This document shows positions 40,636 through 48,587 of a DNA stretch of 64,000 bases, piece after piece. Both the position numbers and the translations under genes were made by a program. The stretch spans positions 1 through 64,000 of the forward strand of contig NZ_CAMFKO010000010.1 in assembly GCF_945957265.1 (NCBI RefSeq), given 5' to 3'. The notes beneath the pieces are model-generated. The model was given only the letters and a program-made list of their open reading frames with translations. It made no database searches and had not been told where the DNA came from. The DNA comes from an uncultured Dechloromonas sp. (lineage in GTDB: Bacteria > Pseudomonadota > Gammaproteobacteria > Burkholderiales > Rhodocyclaceae). Positions within the stretch are counted from its first letter, which is position 1. Every line of letters begins with the position of its first letter.

Positions 40636-41835
40636 ATGAACACCACCGAAATCTTCCTGATCGCGATGACGATCATCTTCACCGTGCCCTACCTGATCTG
40701 GCGGCTCGGCAGGACCGACTACTACGCGCCGCTGGTCGTCGTCCAGATCATCACCGGCATCCTGCTCGGGCCGGGCATACTCGGCAAGCTGTTCCCCGAC
40801 TACTACGCCTTCGTCTTCAACCCGGCGGTGATCCAGTCGCTGAACGGCATCGCCTGGTGGGCGGTGATGCTGTTCGTGATGATCGCCGGCGTCGAGCTCG
40901 ACCTCAAGAAGGCCTGGGCGCATCGCCGGGAAAGCGGCATCACCGCCGGCCTGGCGCTCGGCGTGCCCCTGCTCTTCGGCTGCGCGGCGGCGGTGCTGAT
41001 GCTCGGCTTCGACGGCTGGATGGGGCCCAGGGCGCTGACCTGGCAATTCGTCGTCGGCGTCGGCATGGCCTGTGCGGTGACCGCCCTGCCCATCCTGATC
41101 CTGCTCATGGAAAAACTGGACGTGCTGCGCCAGCCCATCGGCCAGCGCATCCTGCGCTACGCCAGCCTGGACGACATCGCCATCTGGGGCGTGCTGGCGC
41201 TGATCCTGATGGACTGGGAACGCATCGGCCGCCAGGGCGCCTTCCTGCTCGGCTTCGGGGTCGCCGCCTGGCTTTTCCACAAGCTGATGCTCCGCCTGGC
41301 CGAGCGCGACCGCTGGTTCGTCGCGCTGATCTGGCTGGCCGTCGTATCCTTCGGCGCCGACTGGGCCGGCCTGCATTTCATGGTCGGCGCCTTCCTGGCC
41401 GGGGCGAGCATGGAAGCCGCGTGGTTCGACCAGGAAAAGATGGACCTGCTGCGCCACCACGTGCTGCTCGTCATCATGCCGGTGTTTTTCCTGTCCACCG
41501 GCCTGCGCACCAACTGGAACGTCGGCGGCGCCGCCGTCTTCATCGCCGCCGCCCTGCTCCTGTTCGCCTCGATTGCCGGCAAGCTGATCGGCGTGCGCCT
41601 CGCCGGCCGCGTCCTCAACTGGGCGCCGGGCGAAGCCAGCATCATCGGCTGGCTGCTGCAGACCAAGGCGCTGATCATGATCATCTTCGCCAACATCCTG
41701 CTCGACAAGCAGATCATCACCAGCGAAACCTTCACCGCCCTGCTGCTGATGGCCGTCGCCAGCACCATGCTGACCGTGCCGCGGGTGGCGCCGCAGCTGG
41801 CCCGCATGAAATCGCTGATACAGCGTTCCGCCTGA
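40636..41835 (+). CDS. Monovalent cation:proton antiporter-2 family protein
   Basis: 399 aa, about 12 hydrophobic helices. The CPA2 pattern is visible: GILLGPGILGKLFP near the N-terminus, VMLFVMIAGVELDL, the TM region GMACAVTALPILI, and the Asp pair in ASLDDIAIWG. It would exchange Na+ or K+ for protons. There is no C-terminal TrkA-N domain, unlike KefB/C. It is directly followed by a thioredoxin-like gene, which suggests a redox link such as that of Kef systems; this is speculative. Confidence 0.88.
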   Translation: MNTTEIFLIAMTIIFTVPYLIWRLGRTDYYAPLVVVQIITGILLGPGILGKLFPDYYAFVFNPAVIQSLNGIAWWAVMLFVMIAGVELDLKKAWAHRRESGITAGLALGVPLLFGCAAAVLMLGFDGWMGPRALTWQFVVGVGMACAVTALPILILLMEKLDVLRQPIGQRILRYASLDDIAIWGVLALILMDWERIGRQGAFLLGFGVAAWLFHKLMLRLAERDRWFVALIWLAVVSFGADWAGLHFMVGAFLAGASMEAAWFDQEKMDLLRHHVLLVIMPVFFLSTGLRTNWNVGGAAVFIAAALLLFASIAGKLIGVRLAGRVLNWAPGEASIIGWLLQTKALIMIIFANILLDKQIITSETFTALLLMAVASTMLTVPRVAPQLARMKSLIQRSA

Positions 41836-41845
41836 GGAGACCACC

Positions 41846-42175
41846 ATGGCCTACGTCCCGACCTATTCCGAGCTGGCGCCGTCGCACGAGGAAATCGAAG
41901 CCCGCAGCGGCCCGGCGCTGCTCGAATTCGGCGCCGACTGGTGCGGCCACTGCCAGGGCGCGCAGCCGGCCATTGCGGCGGCGCTGGCCGCCTGCCCCAC
42001 GCTGCCGCACATCAAGATCGAGGACGGCCCGGGCCGGCGCCTCGGGCGCAGCTATCGGGTCAAGCTGTGGCCGACGCTGGTCTTCCTGCGCGACGGCCAG
42101 GAGGTCGAACGCCTGGTCCGGCCGACCGCCGAGGCCGATGTCGCGGCCGCTCTCGGGCGGCTGCTGGCCGGCTGA
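41846..42175 (+). CDS. Thioredoxin-fold protein
   Basis: 109 aa, cytoplasmic with no signal peptide. Active site Cys33-Gly-His-Cys36 (EFGADWCGHCQGA) rather than the classic CGPC, and a cis-Pro in KLWPTLVF. CGHC is usual for PDI-like and some bacterial thioredoxins and raises the redox potential. It is 10 nt after the antiporter with a GAGGAG Shine-Dalgarno, so the two are probably co-expressed. Confidence 0.9.
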   Translation: MAYVPTYSELAPSHEEIEARSGPALLEFGADWCGHCQGAQPAIAAALAACPTLPHIKIEDGPGRRLGRSYRVKLWPTLVFLRDGQEVERLVRPTAEADVAAALGRLLAG

Positions 42176-42178
42176 GGG

Positions 42179-42427
42179 TCAGGCCGGCTGGCGCCGTTTC
42201 TGCCAGGCGTCGAGTTCCGAACGTTCGATCCAGGTTTCCAGCCGGTTGATGTTGCCCGGCAGCTGCTGGCCTTCCCACTGCTCGGTTGCCCAGCGTTTGA
42301 CGTTGGCGTGCAGGTCGCCATGCTCGATGGCGTGGGCCAGTTCGACTTCCAGGGCATGCGGATCGCCGGCTGCGCAGCCCAGCGCCAGCGCCGCATCCTG
42401 CAGGCTCAGCATGGATTTCTCGCTCAT
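42179..42427 (-). CDS. Small hypothetical protein
   Basis: 82 aa, soluble and mostly helical, not recognised. It starts MSEKSMLSLQDAALALGCAA after the Shine-Dalgarno GGGAGA, and contains NVKRWATEQWEGQQLPGNIN and RLETWIERSELDAWQ. The opening resembles a short HTH-like or excisionase-like segment but no motif is conclusive. It converges on the thioredoxin gene with only 3 nt between stops. Confidence 0.6.
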   Translation of the reverse strand: MSEKSMLSLQDAALALGCAAGDPHALEVELAHAIEHGDLHANVKRWATEQWEGQQLPGNINRLETWIERSELDAWQKRRQPA

Positions 42428-42512
42428 GATCGTCTCCCGTGGCTGTGATGAACTGCCAATGTAGCAGATAGGCCGCCGGCCTTGCCCCGGTTGCAGCGGA
42501 AACGCCGGCGCT

Positions 42513-43217
42513 TCAGTAATAGCGGCGGGCGTTGTTCTCGGCTTCCATCCGGCGCAGGGTCGCCTTGTCCTGGGCCAGGCGGCGTTCGGCGTCGGACTGG
42601 CGCTGCTGGTCCTCGCGCAACTTGCGCTGCTCCTCGCGCTGCTTTTCGTACTGCGCCGCCGCTTCCTGGCGCTGCAGGTCGCGGGAGATCTGCCGGCCGT
42701 ATTCCTGGTCGCGCTCCCGTTCGTAGCGCGCGCGCCGCTCTTCCTGCTCGCGCTGGTTCTCGGCCTGGCGGGCCGCATAGCTCTCGCGGGCCAGCCGCTC
42801 CCGTTCGCGCTGCGCCTCGATTTCGGCCAGCCGCACTTCGGCGGCGGCCTTTTCCCGCTCAAGAGCCGCCTGCTGCGCCAGGTTGGCTTGATACCGGGTA
42901 TAGCCGAATCCGCAGGCGCCAATCAGCGCGAGCAGCACCAGAAGCCTGGCATAGGAACGCGGTTCGCCTTCCTGGCCCCGCTCGGCGGTGGCGCGGGCCG
43001 CCAGCTTTTCGTCGTAGGCCGCCCGTCGTTCGGGGTTGGAAAGCGTCGAATAGGCTTCGCGGAGCGCGATCAGCTGATTGGTGGCGTCCTCGTCGTCGCT
43101 GCTGCCCTGCAATTCGGCAAATTTGGCGTGCAGGCGGCGGTAGCTGACGGCGATGCTTTCCGGACTGGCGGTGGCGCTCACTTCGAGCAGATCGTAAAGG
43201 CTTTTCTGCATGGTCAT
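42513..43217 (-). CDS. Membrane protein with HPD-less J-like domain
   Basis: 234 aa. An N-terminal J-like domain (about 5-75; SLYDLLEVSATASPESIAVS, ALREAYSTLSNPERRAAYDE) whose HPD tripeptide is replaced by HAK, then a membrane helix (about 93-112) and a long Glu/Arg/Gln-rich coiled coil to the end. Without HPD it should not stimulate DnaK ATPase, so it is more likely a structural or partner-binding J-like protein. A TTG 6 nt upstream is in frame; the ATG pair at 43217 and 43211 is preferred. It follows the DUF4124-like gene closely. Confidence 0.75.
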   Translation of the reverse strand: MTMQKSLYDLLEVSATASPESIAVSYRRLHAKFAELQGSSDDEDATNQLIALREAYSTLSNPERRAAYDEKLAARATAERGQEGEPRSYARLLVLLALIGACGFGYTRYQANLAQQAALEREKAAAEVRLAEIEAQRERERLARESYAARQAENQREQEERRARYERERDQEYGRQISRDLQRQEAAAQYEKQREEQRKLREDQQRQSDAERRLAQDKATLRRMEAENNARRYY

Positions 43218-43219
43218 GG

Positions 43220-43543
43220 TCAACGGCTACGACGCGGGGTGTCGGCGGGGCTGGCCGGGCCGGGCACGATTTGCACGCCGCCCGGAACGGAACGATCGTA
43301 GCGGGCCTTCCATTCCAGTTCGTTCAATTGCGCGCTGTTGCGGACATGGGTGGATTCCGCCTGGCGCTGCTGGCTGCGGTCGACCTTGTCGTGCTGCTGG
43401 TCGACGCGGCTGGCATTGGCCGCGCACGGCGCGTCGGAGATCAGGGTCTTGCCGTTCTGCGTGCATTTATAGGTTTCGGCGATGGCGCTGCCCGAACAGG
43501 CGACCAGCAAGGCCGATCCCACCAGCCATTTTCCGGCATTCAT
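43220..43543 (-). CDS. Exported DUF4124-like protein
   Basis: 107 aa. Signal peptide (about 1-22, ending SGSAIAE), then the DUF4124-type motif TYKCTQNGKTLISDAPCA, with two Cys likely to form a disulfide, and a charged helical tail. DUF4124 proteins are small periplasmic proteins of unknown role, common in beta- and gammaproteobacteria. It ends 3 nt before the J-like gene start, so it is in the same operon. Confidence 0.75.
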   Translation of the reverse strand: MNAGKWLVGSALLVACSGSAIAETYKCTQNGKTLISDAPCAANASRVDQQHDKVDRSQQRQAESTHVRNSAQLNELEWKARYDRSVPGGVQIVPGPASPADTPRRSR

Positions 43544-43614
43544 TTTCTGCGTTTCCCATGGAGTGACCGGCGCATTCTAGGGATTGCGTAATTCCGTGTA
43601 AATAAGGCGGCGGC

Positions 43615-44334
43615 TCAGATCATCCCGCCATTGATCGAAATCACCTGCCCGGAGATGTAGGCGGCGGCGTCCGAGGCGAGGAAGGCGACGAGATCGGCGA
43701 CCTCTTCCGGCTTGCCGGCGCGTTTCATCGGCACCAGCTGCTTGATGGTGTCGGCGTCGAAGGCGCCCTCAATCATGTCGGTAGCGATGATGCCGGGGGC
43801 CACGGCATTGACCGTGATGCCGCGGCTGGCCAGCTCCAGCGCCAGCGACTTGCTGGCCGCGTGCAGCGCGCCCTTGGCCGCCGAGTAATTGACCTGGCCG
43901 CGATTGCCGGTGATGCCGGCAACCGACGAAATGGTGACGATGCGGCCCCAGCGCGTGCGGATCATCGGCATGCTCAGCGGCTGGGTGACGTTGTAGAAGC
44001 CGTTCAGCGACACGGCGAGAACCGAGTCCCACTGCTCGCCGGACATGCCGGGGAAGACCGCATCGGCGTGGATGCCGGCGTTGTTGACCAGGATCTGGAT
44101 GGCGCCGGCGGCAAGCAGCTGCTCCAGCGCGGCGGCCGTGGCGGCGCGGTCGGTGACGTCGAAGGCGACGGCCTCGGCGCTGCCGCCGGCTTCCCGGATG
44201 GCGGCGGCGACGGCGGCGGCCTTGTCCTGGCTGCGGTTGGCGTGGACGATGACGTGGTGGCCGTCGGCGGCCAATCGTCGGCAGATGGCGGCGCCGATGC
44301 CGCCGCTGCCGCCGGTGACGAGGGCGCGTTTCAT
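43615..44334 (-). CDS. 3-oxoacyl-ACP reductase (FabG-like), pigment pathway
   Basis: 239 aa. SDR fold with the NADP motif VTGGSGGIGAAICR, NNAG in ILVNNAGI, and the catalytic Ser and Tyr-x3-Lys in SSVAGITGNRGQVNYSAAK. It ends QVISINGGMI. In the aryl-polyene pathway it reduces the beta-keto group after each condensation. It is the last of a tight minus-strand set KS-CLF-DH-KR; its ATG overlaps the dehydratase stop by 4 nt. Confidence 0.9.
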   Translation of the reverse strand: MKRALVTGGSGGIGAAICRRLAADGHHVIVHANRSQDKAAAVAAAIREAGGSAEAVAFDVTDRAATAAALEQLLAAGAIQILVNNAGIHADAVFPGMSGEQWDSVLAVSLNGFYNVTQPLSMPMIRTRWGRIVTISSVAGITGNRGQVNYSAAKGALHAASKSLALELASRGITVNAVAPGIIATDMIEGAFDADTIKQLVPMKRAGKPEEVADLVAFLASDAAAYISGQVISINGGMI

Positions 44335-44780
44335 GGCTGTTCCTTGTTCAGGCTGCTGGCGTCGAGGACCACGGCGGCGCGGCCTTCGAGCAGGCAACGG
44401 TCGGCGTGGCTGACGGAAAACTGGTAGAGGATGTTGTTGGTGTCGCCGGACAGGCGCTCGGCGCGGACGATCAGTTCGCCCGCCATGTCGTCGAGGCGGG
44501 CGGCGTGCAGCGTCACGCCGCGCACGCTGGTCAGGTAGCCCTGGCGCGGCTGGCCGTCATTGCCGGCGAGCAGCGCGCCGTGGATGGCCATGGCCTGCGC
44601 CGCGTATTCGATGCCGTTGGCGGCGCCGAGGCGGCCGGCGGCGCGCAGCGGGTTGGCCGGGTCGGCATGGCTGGTCGCCGTGCAGGCGATGGCATCGGCC
44701 GACCATTCGGTCACCGCATCGAGCAGGCACATGTCGCCCTGGTGCGGGATGTGGGCGGCGATCCAGGCGCGGTCTAGCAC
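44331..44780 (-). CDS. Hotdog-fold 3-hydroxyacyl-ACP dehydratase, pigment pathway
   Basis: 149 aa from a GTG that overlaps the end of the upstream CLF gene. FabA/FabZ-like start HIPHQGDMCLLDAVTEW, a central helix NGIEYAAQAMAIHGALL, and strands typical of the hotdog fold. It corresponds to the ApeP-type dehydratase that makes the conjugated double bonds of aryl polyenes. The frame continues upstream, but the family start and the ketosynthase gene exclude a longer protein. Confidence 0.82.
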   Translation of the reverse strand: MLDRAWIAAHIPHQGDMCLLDAVTEWSADAIACTATSHADPANPLRAAGRLGAANGIEYAAQAMAIHGALLAGNDGQPRQGYLTSVRGVTLHAARLDDMAGELIVRAERLSGDTNNILYQFSVSHADRCLLEGRAAVVLDASSLNKEQP

Positions 44781-45589
44781 GGCTCGACGGCGACGCTCAG
44801 TTGCATCGGCGGCAGGTAGTCGAGGCAGATTTCCTCGCCCTCGCCCTCGCCCAAGGCCAGCTTGCGCAGCAGCGGCAGGGCGCGCAGGGCCGGGATGGCG
44901 GTGCGCAGGGTTTCCAGCGCGCCATCGGCCAGGGTTTCGGCGGTGGCCGTGCCCGGGGCGACGGCGATCCGGGCCAGCGAGCGTTCCGTGCGTTCCGGCG
45001 TCAGCAGCAGCCCGACCCCGGCCACATCGGGCACCGGGCGCTTGGCGAACAGCGGTTCCGGGTATTCGCTGTCGTAGGCGATGAGCAGCGTCGGCTGGCG
45101 GTCGAGGACGACCTGGCCGAGGGCGTCGATCAGGCCGGCGCCGAAGCTGGCGTCGTAGGCGCAAAGGACCTGGCAGGGGGCCATGGCGCCGGTGGCGATG
45201 CCCCAGTAACCGGCGGCGGCGTTATGCACGGAGTTGTGGAAGCGGGTCGGCGAAATCTGGCGGTCCTCGCCGGCCAGCTGTTCGCACAGGGCGTGGCAGT
45301 TGTGGCCGTCGGCGCCGGACGCGGAAAACACGGTGGCCAGCCGGGCGACATCGGCCCCGGCATGGGCGGCGGCTTCGAGGCCGATGGCCAGCGTCAGCTT
45401 GACGACGCGGCTGGCCCGGCGCCGTTCGGCCGGCGGCAGGATGGCCGGGGCGGGCAGCACCGACGGCGCATGTTCGTAAGCCTGCTCGCCGCGCAGCACG
45501 GCGCGGGCGGTCGGCCAGTCGGGCAGGCCGGGGGCCAGGAAGCCGATGCCTTCGATCCAGGCGGATAGCTGGCGGTTGGGTTTGCTCAT
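44774..45589 (-). CDS. Ketosynthase-like chain length factor, pigment pathway
   Basis: 271 aa, shorter than a full ketosynthase. It matches the ketoacyl-synthase-like N-terminal family found next to KS genes in aryl-polyene clusters: SAWIEGIGFLAPGLPDWPTA at the start and FHNSVHNAAAGYWGIATG. The position of the catalytic Cys (TACSSS in the partner) holds Asp in AYDASFG, so it cannot condense acyl units. It probably forms a KS-CLF heterodimer with the next-upstream ketosynthase. Its start overlaps that gene by 4 nt. Confidence 0.84.
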   Translation of the reverse strand: MSKPNRQLSAWIEGIGFLAPGLPDWPTARAVLRGEQAYEHAPSVLPAPAILPPAERRRASRVVKLTLAIGLEAAAHAGADVARLATVFSASGADGHNCHALCEQLAGEDRQISPTRFHNSVHNAAAGYWGIATGAMAPCQVLCAYDASFGAGLIDALGQVVLDRQPTLLIAYDSEYPEPLFAKRPVPDVAGVGLLLTPERTERSLARIAVAPGTATAETLADGALETLRTAIPALRALPLLRKLALGEGEGEEICLDYLPPMQLSVAVEPC

Positions 45590-46776
45590 GGCGCGACTCC
45601 GAGGATCAGGCTGCAGTTGCTGCCGCCGAAGCCGAATGAATTGGTCAGCGCATGGCGCACGCTGCCGGCCTTGCCCTGGTGCAGGTAGGCGATGGGAATG
45701 GCCGGATCGAGGTGTTGCGTACCCGGGCTGCCGGGCAGGAAGCCATCGGTCAGCGCCAATGCGCAGATCACCGCCTCGACGGCGCCGGCAGCGCCCAGCG
45801 TGTGGCCGGTGGCGCCCTTGGTCGAACTGCACGGGACAGTCTGGCCGAAGAGCGCTGCCACGGCCTTGCCCTCGGCGGCATCGTTGGCCGGCGTCGAGGT
45901 GCCGTGCAGGTTGATGTAGTCGATGTCGGCAGTGCCCAGCCCGGCCGAGCGCAGCGCGGCTTCCATGGCCAGCTTGGCGCCCAGCCCTTCCGGGTGCGGC
46001 GAGGACATGTGGTAGGCATCGCTCGATTCGCCGGTGCCGAGCAGCAGCACGGACCCGGTGGCCGGCGCCTTCGCACGTTCGAGCAGCGCGAAGGCGGCGC
46101 CCTCGCCGATGGAGATGCCGTTGCGTTCGGCATCGTAGGGCCGGCAGGGCTGGGCGGAGGTCAGTTGCAGCGAGGCGAAGCCGTACAGCGTGGTCAGGCA
46201 CAGCGTATCGACGCCGCCGACGATGGCCGCGTCGATGGTGCCGAGTTCGAGCTGGCGGGCGGCGGCGGCGAAGACTTTGGCGCTCGACGAACAGGCCGTC
46301 GAAATGGCCATCGCCATGCCTTCCAGCGCGAAGTAGTCGCGGGTGAATTCGGCCAGCGAAAAGGAGTTATGCGTCGTGCGGTAGTGGAAATCGTCGGGCA
46401 GCGCGCCGGTTTGCGGGTCGCGGCGGCGGTAGGCCAGCTCGGTCTGCAGGATGCCGGCGGTGCTGGTGCCGAGGAAGACGCCGACCCGCGTCCTGCCGTA
46501 GCGGGCGATGGCGTCCCGGACACGCTCGGCGAAGCCGTCGGTCTCCAGGCCCATGCGGGTCAGGCGGTTGTTGCGGCAGTCGTAGGCGGCCTGCGCGGCG
46601 GGCAGCTTTTCGTCATCGACGCCCGGCACTTCGCCGAGCCAGGTGTCGAGGCGCACCGTTTCGAAGGCACAGGGGGCCAGCCCGCTGCGGCCCGCGCGCA
46701 AGGCCGAGCGCGTGGCGTCCAGGCCACGCCCGAGACAGGTCGTGGCGGTGTAGGCGGAAAGTAGCAGCGGAGTCAC
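45586..46776 (-). CDS. Beta-ketoacyl-ACP synthase (FabF-like), pigment pathway
   Basis: 396 aa from a GTG start. Intact Cys-His-His triad: Cys162 (STACSSS), His291 (LHGTSTPAND) and His325 (KGATGHTLGAAGA), with NSFGFGGSN near the end. It condenses malonyl-ACP onto the growing aryl polyene, with the CLF downstream. It is the first gene of the KS-CLF-DH-KR set. An 18-bp palindromic operator lies about 60 nt upstream, in the gap shared with the divergent substrate-binding-protein gene. Confidence 0.92.
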   Translation of the reverse strand: MTPLLLSAYTATTCLGRGLDATRSALRAGRSGLAPCAFETVRLDTWLGEVPGVDDEKLPAAQAAYDCRNNRLTRMGLETDGFAERVRDAIARYGRTRVGVFLGTSTAGILQTELAYRRRDPQTGALPDDFHYRTTHNSFSLAEFTRDYFALEGMAMAISTACSSSAKVFAAAARQLELGTIDAAIVGGVDTLCLTTLYGFASLQLTSAQPCRPYDAERNGISIGEGAAFALLERAKAPATGSVLLLGTGESSDAYHMSSPHPEGLGAKLAMEAALRSAGLGTADIDYINLHGTSTPANDAAEGKAVAALFGQTVPCSSTKGATGHTLGAAGAVEAVICALALTDGFLPGSPGTQHLDPAIPIAYLHQGKAGSVRHALTNSFGFGGSNCSLILGVAP

Positions 46777-46836
46777 GGTTTCGCAGTCCGTATCGGCAAA
46801 AGCCGATTTTAGCAGAGGCCCCCGAAAAGCCCCCGT

Positions 46837-46854
46837 TTGTCATCCGGATGACAA
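46837..46854. promoter_or_regulatory. 18-bp perfect palindrome, probable operator
   Basis: TTGTCATCCGGATGACAA in the 138-bp gap between the divergent ketosynthase and substrate-binding-protein genes. A perfect 2-fold symmetric site of this size suits a dimeric GntR/FadR- or TetR-type repressor; no such gene adjoins it. Confidence 0.6.
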
Positions 46855-46914
46855 TGCGCTGCGCGGTTTGCGACCTAGACTGCGGGGTCCATAAAAACGA
46901 CTCGAGGAGACAAC

Positions 46915-48039
46915 ATGTTGGCAACCCTGAAGCAATGGCTGGCGCTGGCCGCCCTGGCGCTGCTCGCGCTGGGCACCCAGGCGCAGAGCGGGCCGATCCG
47001 CCTCGGCCAGTCGCTGCCCCTGAGCGGCCCGCTGGCCGAACTGGGCAGCGAGTACCGCGACGGCATGCTCGCCTATTTCAACGCCCTGAACGCCAAGGGC
47101 GGCATCAACGGCCGCCGGGTCGAGCTGCTCACCCTCGACGACGGCTATGTCGTCGAGCGCAGCGTCGAGAATGCCAAGAAACTCATCGACCAGGAAGACG
47201 TGCTCGCCTTCCTCGGCATGTTCGGCTCGGCCAACTACGGCGCCCTGCTGCCGCTGATCAACGAGCGCGCCATCCCCTCGCTGGCGCCCTACACCGGCTC
47301 CGACGAACTGCGCGCCCAGAAATCGCCGACCACCTTCTGGCTGCGCGCCAGCTACGGCGATGAAACCGAGAAGATCATCGACCAGCTGACCACGCTGGGC
47401 ATCAACAAGATCGCTGTCTTCTACCAGGACGACGCCTTCGGCAAATCCGGCCTGGCCGGCGTCGAAAAAGCCCTCGCCAAGCGCAACCTGAAAATGGTCG
47501 CCGTCGGCGCCTTCGACAAGACCCGGAACGACGTGCGCGATGCGGTCAAGGCCATCGGCGCCGCCGACCCGCAAGGCGTCGTCATGATCAGCACCTATAA
47601 GCCGACCGCCGCCTTCGTCCGCGAAATGCGCCAGGCCGGCAAGCAATCGCAGTTCTTCGCCCTGTCGGTCGTCGGCTACAAGGCGCTGCAGGCCGAAATG
47701 GGCCCGTCGGCAGCCGGCATCGCCATCGCCCAGGTCGTCCCCTACCCGTGGAGCGGCGTCACCGCCATCGTGCGCGAATTCCAGGCCCTGCCCGCCGAAT
47801 TCGTCCCGAAGAGCGGCCCCACCTACACCGTCCTCGAAGGCTACATCGCCGCCAGGGTCATGACCGAGGGCCTGCGCCGCGCCGGCCCGCAGCCCACCCG
47901 CGACAAACTGCTCGCCGCCCTCGCCGGCCTGCAGAAATACGATACCGGCAACTTCATTGTCGACTACAGCAAGAACCGCCTCGGCTCGCACTTCGTCGAA
48001 GTCACCATCGTCGGCAGTTCCGGGCGGCTGATGCGCTGA
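46915..48039 (+). CDS. Branched-chain amino acid-type ABC transporter substrate-binding protein
   Basis: 374 aa. Signal peptide (about 1-23, ending LALGTQAQ) and a two-lobe type I periplasmic-binding fold: IRLGQSLPLSGPLAELG, NAKGGINGRRVELLTLDDGY, FGSANYGALLPLINERAIPS, YQDDAFGKSGLAGVE and YVVTEGY-like YTVLEGYIAA. The Leu/Ile/Val-binding (LivK) family also takes aromatic compounds and amides. It is a lone gene with no permease or ATPase nearby, so the ligand is open. A Shine-Dalgarno CGAGGAGA precedes the ATG. Confidence 0.9.
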   Translation: MLATLKQWLALAALALLALGTQAQSGPIRLGQSLPLSGPLAELGSEYRDGMLAYFNALNAKGGINGRRVELLTLDDGYVVERSVENAKKLIDQEDVLAFLGMFGSANYGALLPLINERAIPSLAPYTGSDELRAQKSPTTFWLRASYGDETEKIIDQLTTLGINKIAVFYQDDAFGKSGLAGVEKALAKRNLKMVAVGAFDKTRNDVRDAVKAIGAADPQGVVMISTYKPTAAFVREMRQAGKQSQFFALSVVGYKALQAEMGPSAAGIAIAQVVPYPWSGVTAIVREFQALPAEFVPKSGPTYTVLEGYIAARVMTEGLRRAGPQPTRDKLLAALAGLQKYDTGNFIVDYSKNRLGSHFVEVTIVGSSGRLMR

Positions 48040-48130
48040 GCGACTGGTCCTCTCGCCGCGCATGGCCCGCTGGGGATGACGGGCGGGTTGTTTGTTGCTC
48101 ATGTCATGCGGCGGCGGTAAGCTGGCGGGC

Positions 48131-48548
48131 ATGGTTCATAAGCCAAGCCCCTATCTTCCAGACGGAATCGTGCAGTTCCATGCCGCGCCCGTTGCCTCCA
48201 CCGAGGCGGCTGCCGCACTCCAGCGCTCGGCCACGATACAGCGCCTGAAACCCGGCAAGCCCGGAACCCGGCGGCTGCTTCAGCGTTACGGAGCAGACCT
48301 CCGTTCGTTATCGCATCGACCGCAGTACCGGCAAACGCTTTACCACCGTGGAGCTACTCGTCGAAGAGCGGGCCGGGCCTCCGGCAGCCATGGTGTGGGT
48401 GCGGGTTGGCTACGGCGAAACGGTAGTCCGCCGGCAGATCAAGGAAGCCGGCGGCGTCTGGGATGCCGAGCGCAAACTGTGGCGCGTCTCCGGACACATC
48501 GCCCACGCCCTGAAGCTGCAAAAACGCATCGTCAAGGATGCCCAATAG
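48131..48548 (+). pseudogene. Frameshifted hypothetical protein
   Basis: The first frame reads MVHKPSPYLPDGIVQFHAAP ... TIQRLKPGKPGTRRLLQRYG to about 48301. The coding sense then continues in another frame as VRYRIDRSTGKRFTTVELLV ... QIKEAGGVWDAERKLWRVSG to 48548. Together they match a short family, RLKPGKPGT...RYG...VRYRYD...KTVELIV...G.W...WL, that is often found near mobile DNA in proteobacteria. The break is at 48299-48303 (one extra or two missing bases). It lies just before the cassette array. Confidence 0.65.
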
Positions 48549-48587
48549 TGGCAATTACGGCCTGTCCATTATTGGAAACGAATATCC

